NCBI RefSeq assembly: GCF_008831285.2
Contig: NC_045142.1
Span: 22,197,354-22,261,353, forward strand
From: Nymphaea colorata
Taxonomy: Eukaryota > Streptophyta > Magnoliopsida > Nymphaeales > Nymphaeaceae
Length of the DNA: 64,000 nucleotides
Direction of reading: 5' to 3'
Shown: piece by piece, positions 58,656 to 64,000 of the stretch
Layout: each line of letters begins with the position of its first letter
Position numbering within the stretch: the first letter of the stretch is position 1
Notes under the pieces: generated by a model
The model's input: only the letters and a program-made list of their open reading frames with translations
Database searches by the model: none
What the model was told of the DNA's origin: nothing
Translations under genes and position numbers: made by a program

Positions 58656-61600
58656 AGCCACATGCTTGTTTTCCGCTATCATCAAAGCAGGCTCCTTCCT
58701 CGTTACCTTTTTTGTAGTCCTTGAAGTTTGAACACAAAATGGCTGACTTGACATATATATCCAGAAAGTAATGATTCACTGTTCATATTATACAATGTAA
58801 ACATCTAACAGTCAAGTTTTCTGTAATCTAAGTTTTCATACTTGTAACAATGTCTATAAGGACCATTCTTCTTTGGGTTTGCAGTGAATGCTGCTTTTTG
58901 TATGTACCCTCTTACCTGGTGGTTAATGCATTTTGCTCTTAATATTTGAAGCATTGGAATGATCTGCTTCATATGACTTTGATATCTGATTTACTTTTTT
59001 GGAATTTGGCTTCATTCTTGGTGATGAAACATGCTTGAAAGTGGGTATCTTCTGTGGTTCTGCCTGATCTTCATTCTTATCGTGACTGTTTTCTCATCTG
59101 CTAAACAACAGTTGGCTTTCTGAAACAGAATAGATGTGCTTTTCAGATTCCCTCCATTAATCACACTTCATTGCAAGCTCTCATTCTGGATAATTAACTT
59201 GGCCAATGGCCATTGATATCTATACTAAAACACTACCATTCTGCAACAGCTGTTCTTGAATTATCTTTGGGGATATTTGACTATATTAACAGTTTCTACA
59301 TCTATTGCATTTTCTGTATATGACTGAAATTTTGGGTACTATCTCATCTTCTTTATCTTATGTCCCCTCTTCTGACATACATTTGTGTTGCAGAAGCAAA
59401 ATAAAACTTTGCCATTTCTCTTAATGTAATCCTGAACCTAGGGTTTATGAAGCTCTTAGACTTACAGAGCAACTATAGACCTCTTTCAACTTGGTGGGTT
59501 CAAGGCTTTAAGCCAACTTACCTAGCCCTTTTTGGGATCTTTTGATCAATGCCTAAGGATAAGTTATTTTCTGGTAATGACTCTAAGAATTGATTGTTAT
59601 TTATTGCTGTTGGTATCTGTTAATTATGAGAAACAATGTTTACATTAAACATCTTAATTAGAAACAAGGCTTGATCTGAAATTTTAATATATTTGACTAC
59701 TATCATTTCCATTTAGACAATGTGGCCTCATAAGTTCTTAAGCTGTGGCTAGGGGTGTTGTATTTGTCAGATTATGTCCAATTTCTTACTTATTGAATTT
59801 GCTCAAAAAAAAGAAAAATTTTGATTACTGATAGGATCTTGATTCCATGGGCAGAGTTCTTATGCAAATCCAAATTTTGTTTGAATTTTAAATTTGACTA
59901 GTCCACATCCAAATACATGTCAGATTTAAATCTCGACTAGGCGAATTTGGATTTAGTTTCAGAAAATTGCGGCTGATTATAAATCCAAAATCATGTAAGT
60001 CAAGAGCCAATCAGATGGACTTGATCAAGTTGTAATCTAACGGGAGCCCAAATCATTTAGTTTCTGAAATGGCAAACGGTCATCGATGGGTTCCTTGACC
60101 GGAGACCCTAGTCTGCCTCTATGAAACTAACGCAGCTCACCGACATGAGGCCCGTTTTCGGAATTAGGCACAAAAAGTTGGCCAATAAAGTTTTTTTTTT
60201 TGGGCTTAATATGTGTGGAAAAGTGCATTTCATGAATGAGAAAATTTTGACATTTCTTTTGGAAAAATAAATTTTTATTCAACAGTTGACATTGTGCCAT
60301 TGTTTGAAAAATAAAAAAATAAAAAACTTAATTTCAATAAATTTTCAATGCAGTCCATATTTTTGCCAAAAAATGCTGATCAAGGCCTCTAAATCAAAAG
60401 CTTATCGCTTAAGAGAACACAAAAATTGATTAGTTGTCGGCACAAATCTAAAATACGCTCCTAAGTTAGAGAATTAGTAGCAAAATTCAGTACATTATTT
60501 GGCATGTGCCAGCAAAATGTATGCCTTTAAGAGAAAAATTGGTAAATACCAGCCTTATATACTGAAAAAAAAAATTTGTAGGAATTTCCTTTTAAAATAG
60601 CATGATTTGGCACGTCAAATTTGAAATAATATTGTAATATATGATTTATTGTTGGTTTGACTCGTGTTAGTGTTGTTCTCTAAGTTGTGACTTATGAGTT
60701 GAATTCGTCGAGTTTGTTCCAAGGGGTTTGGGGGTTTGGTACACCTTATTGGGTCAACAGTGAGTAGGCAGCCAATCACATCACTGGTACAAATTTTCGA
60801 GACCCCATGTCTCTTGTGCAAGTCAATGCATGTTTGATGAGGAATTATTTTGGGGATTTTATGCCTTGGTGAGTAACAAATTGTTTAGAAGTATGGTTTT
60901 TTGCTTGGACTCCTATAAATAAATTATTACCATCATTGTTCATGCAAATCTTATAAGCATTTTCTTAAGAGAATTAAGTCAAATAATTTTTTGAGTTTAG
61001 AAGTGTGTTTTTGTAACCATCGGCTCTTATGAAATGCTAGCAGGAAAAGTTAATATTTTTCATGAAATTAACTAAAATTAAAGCATGTTGTATACTAAAT
61101 TAGTTCATAAATATGTAGCATGTTCATATTTTGCTTGTTGATATTTATTTACCAAAACTATAAATGATCTAGCTATGTACGCTTATACGTGAGATGGATA
61201 AGAAACAATTGTTAAGAAACAATCGTAGTCATTGATCTTTTCCATATTGGTAGTTACACCACCATCGATATATATGTATAGGAAAATTAAATGATGACTC
61301 TTTTTTTTAAGTCACCTAATTACCTAATTAAGGTCATTGATCTAACATGATAGACAACTAAGAGAAAAAAGTGATTGGCGTTTTTGTCATTTACTATTAA
61401 TTTATTAATTTTACACTTTTTTTCTTCTTGTTTTTCGTTCAATCAACTATATGCTTTAAATTGACAGCACTGGCTACATGATTTGTTGACTATATATATT
61501 CAACTAGCTATCTAACTAGAGTCGTTCATCTATAAATTGTTGGGAAAAAAAAACAAGAGAGAGAGGCAGAGACGCTATGGACCAGCCATTCTTTTGTTCT

Positions 61601-62970
61601 GGCCCATCATGTACACAAATTTTTTCATGCTTTGTTTCTTGCAAAATTTACATTAAGTGAGTTCATAAGTGGAGCTGGGCCATTTCAACTTGATCGCAAC
61701 TTAAAGTCCTGGCTCAAGCAGAGACTGCAATCGGAGTTTACTAGCTCAAACGTGACTTGACGAAGCCTAAGAGTGATTGAAATCCGCTCTTATAAGCTCA
61801 AGCAGAGCGTCTGCTGTCAATCTTAACGAAGCTAAGTACAGAAAAAGGTTTTGTATTCTGATACTAAAACAGTATTTTCTGCGATAACACACCCTTCACG
61901 TATGAAGTTTAAACCAGCTTACTCATGCTTACAGAAATCCGAGATCACCTCTTTAAACTAAACGAGCTTAATCTTTTGACTCGAACTGACTTATTCGATA
62001 AACCAGTCAAGTTCAAGGTGCATTTAGATGAGTTGTACTTAAGTAGCTCAACTCATTATGCAGTTCTAAGTCCAAACCGTTCATGGTTTGCTCCAAAAAG
62101 TCTTCAGGATATCTTATTACGCCACAGAAACAGAAAGATAGAGATGATAATTCTGTTAACTTGGATCTTCTTATGTTTGATTAACTACAGTTACAACAAC
62201 AGATATAATAATACTAGTAACAACTTGTGGCTTCTTGCAAAAATAATGGGGTTTACCCATATAATAGGGTGGTGAACTTTTTATGCAGAGAAGATTGATC
62301 TGCTTTGAAATATTTGTGTTGCCAAATTTTCATGAGAAATGAAAGCTACTGAGAAGCTGCACCCCTAGCTATTATTCTTGTGCATCAGGATACTCAAGAG
62401 CTTTAACAAGAAACACGAATGGATATATTTCTGCAGACAGATAAGGAGAAACTAAAAAACAGAGCAATTATTGCAGACTGCCTGTGCCTATCCGGGCGGA
62501 ACAAATGGTTTAGGCAGAAGGCCAGACTTAGGCGGGGTCAGTCAGCGACAGCATCAGTCATGGGATTAAATCTGCAAACCAAAGCACAAGGTGGGCCTAG
62601 CTAGAGAGAATCAAGGGAGGCAAATGAGTCAAACGCACTTGGATTCTGTGCATTTAGTGGGATTAGCTCCATAGTTGGTAAATAGGCAGTCAAAGGGATT
62701 TTTGTAAATGGATGTCGATGAAAACCTGAGTTGAGTCCCAACTCTGCCATTTTATAATCTCAGCTTCCCATAGTGTTGTTCCTCAGAAATCCCTGGGTCT
62801 TTGGAGGGTTCCTTGTCATTAAAATACAAGCTAAATGCCAAAAAGAGCTCTGTTAGGCTAATCCCAAAGATTATTATTGTAAACCATCTGATCAAAAACA
62901 TCTCCATACAGATGCTCAAAATATTAGTTAAGAAGAAATGTAAGCATGAGCTTAACAAGCCTCCCTAGAA
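58656..62970. other. Intergenic region between convergent genes F and G
   Basis: No gene recognised in 4.3 kb. The first 750 bp are T-rich and probably hold the gene F 3' UTR. 59870-60010 repeats the AAATCCAAAT/TTTGGATT vocabulary seen near 47950. 61680-62060 has degenerate GCTCAAGC and AACTCGAG-type words like the other dispersed repeats. Open frames at 61925-62275 and 62419-62604 are short and show no family resemblance. Confidence 0.45.
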
Positions 62971-64000
62971 TTAGAGAGCAAAGTCCATTACACCAGGCAA
63001 AGGTTCACAAAGGCTTCTCCACTTGGCATCTTTCTCCTTGAGTGCTTCCATGCTCACCTCAAGCTCCTCCTTAGCCTTGTTCACCTTCTCCTTTGCCTTG
63101 GCCAATGCATCTTCTTTCGCCTCACAAGCATGTTTGGCCTTCTCCCTTGACCGTTCACCCATTATTAGCTGCTCTTTCTTCCTGGCTAGATCTTCTTCCG
63201 CTTTAATCCTAGCTCTCTTAGCCATCTCTTCCCTCTCCCTGGCCTCAGCCAGTGATGCTTCTGCTTCCTCCACCTGCATTGTGTAGGTTCCCACTTCTTC
63301 ATCAATGGATGCCTTCAATGCCATTGCTTCAGAAGTCTCACATTCAGCTGCATTCATGAAATTAAGAAACAATTCATGTGCAGATGTCCAGTTGGAAGCT
63401 AAAGACTGCTGGGAGATAACATCAGCAGCCTGTTTCTCCAAGTTCTCAAGAAGGGCACCCAATCCAGGATCAGTGATACCAAGGTCATCAAAATTTCGAA
63501 CAATTATTCTCCCATAAAACAAAAGATCACCCAGGTCCTCTGCATTAGCAACACAAGCCCGGATGAAGAAACCCTTCATCATCATCCGTAGTCCTTGCTT
63601 AAACAACTCATCGTGGGCTGCCTCCAATTTTCCAACTAATTGCTTTGAATTTGACATCTGCTCGACCGACTCCTCACTAGCTAATGGCATCCTTGTCTTG
63701 CTGTTATCACTTTCAGTCCCATTTCCCAGTTTATCAGCTTCCTGGAGCTGTGTTTTTTGGCAATCAAGACTGTCCTTGGAGTTGGAGTTGAAGTCATTCT
63801 TTGAAAGAGGAACAAGCGACATACATCCGATTTTAGAAATGTTTCCATTTTGTGTACTTGGTGAAACCTGTCCAGTTGTAGAAATCTTTCCAGGTTGTGT
63901 AGCAGGTGTAACCACAATTGAATGGCCTCGTCCAACATTCATGGTAAGTGGAATGTTTTTAGCAGCAAAGTTTTGCTTACAATGGCGGCACCGGAGTTGC
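62971..64000 (-). CDS. Gene G: zinc-ribbon/coiled-coil protein, 5' end outside window
   Basis: A minus-strand frame is open from the window edge to TAA at 62971-62973; at least 340 codons are visible. The first readable residues are LRCRHCKQNFAAKN, the second half of the zinc ribbon (compare RCRHCREVF in gene E), so the start and the first CxxC lie beyond 64000. The Met at 63942 is therefore internal. A linker with a TPATQPGKIS-type repeat is followed by the family block (ELFKQGLRMMMKGFF, YGRIIVRNFDDLGITDPG, ENLEKQAADV) and a coiled coil (EREEMAKRARIKAEEDLARK, CEAKEDALAKAKEK), ending KWRSLCEPLPGVMDFAL. It is closest to F in the middle block and ending. Orientation is convergent with F. Confidence 0.85.
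   Translation of the reverse strand, partial: QLRCRHCKQNFAAKNIPLTMNVGRGHSIVVTPATQPGKISTTGQVSPSTQNGNISKIGCMSLVPLSKNDFNSNSKDSLDCQKTQLQEADKLGNGTESDNSKTRMPLASEESVEQMSNSKQLVGKLEAAHDELFKQGLRMMMKGFFIRACVANAEDLGDLLFYGRIIVRNFDDLGITDPGLGALLENLEKQAADVISQQSLASNWTSAHELFLNFMNAAECETSEAMALKASIDEEVGTYTMQVEEAEASLAEAREREEMAKRARIKAEEDLARKKEQLIMGERSREKAKHACEAKEDALAKAKEKVNKAKEELEVSMEALKEKDAKWRSLCEPLPGVMDFAL

Overview
The window is nuclear DNA from a flowering plant. Genes have many short exons with GT-AG introns, intergenic DNA is AT-rich and full of microsatellites and non-autonomous transposons, and the recognisable genes are plant families: bifunctional 3-dehydroquinate dehydratase/shikimate dehydrogenase (DHD/SDH), PLS-class pentatricopeptide-repeat (PPR) proteins and a ribosomal L18a-like protein. 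I cannot fix the species from sequence alone. No bacterial-style operons, rRNA genes, functional tRNA genes or CRISPR arrays were seen.

Region 1 (1-28.5 kb) is a cluster of four DHD/SDH genes. Copy A (+, only its last two exons are in the window), copy B (5456-9044, +) and copy C (10491-18784, +) lie head-to-tail. Copy D (20912-28457, -) converges on C. B, C and D each assemble into ten exons with conserved splice positions and uninterrupted reading frames of 510, 514 and 513 codons. Active-site residues separate them. B keeps the shikimate-type Ser-Lys-Ser and Cys-Thr-Ile-Pro-His-Lys motifs but has lost the catalytic histidine of its dehydratase half (Cys instead). C and D carry Gly at both substrate-binding positions (SKG, SCGIPHK), the pattern I associate with plant quinate dehydrogenases. 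D also replaces the NADP-type Asn-Arg-Thr motif with Asp-Leu-Ile, which suggests an NAD(H)-using enzyme. None of the three has an evident plastid transit peptide. The locus therefore looks like a tandem array diverging toward cytosolic quinate/shikimate (possibly gallate or chlorogenate-related) metabolism. A 620-bp hAT-type element with a perfect 8-bp target duplication sits in intron 4 of D.

Region 2 (28.5-38 kb) has no convincing gene. It holds dispersed repeats, a 3.9-kb non-coding retroelement-like block and a 469-bp tandem duplication.

Region 3 (38-46.6 kb) holds two intronless PPR genes: a DYW-type editing factor, and an E-type protein that closely resembles my recollection of Arabidopsis At2g36980. 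A small three-exon ribosomal L18a-like membrane protein gene follows.

Region 4 (49.5-64 kb) holds a second local gene family: E (51450-52694, +), F (57492-58655, +), G (62971 to the window end, -, 5' end missing) and a decayed fragment near 49.5-49.9 kb. E and F combine an N-terminal zinc ribbon with CxxC-x16-CxxC spacing (as in plant DnaJ/DUF3444 proteins) with a conserved middle helix block and a C-terminal charged coiled coil; G shows the second CxxC pair before it leaves the window. I do not recognise a described function. Minisatellites occur inside two members, and a Tourist-like MITE and a 180-bp tandem duplication lie next to family genes.
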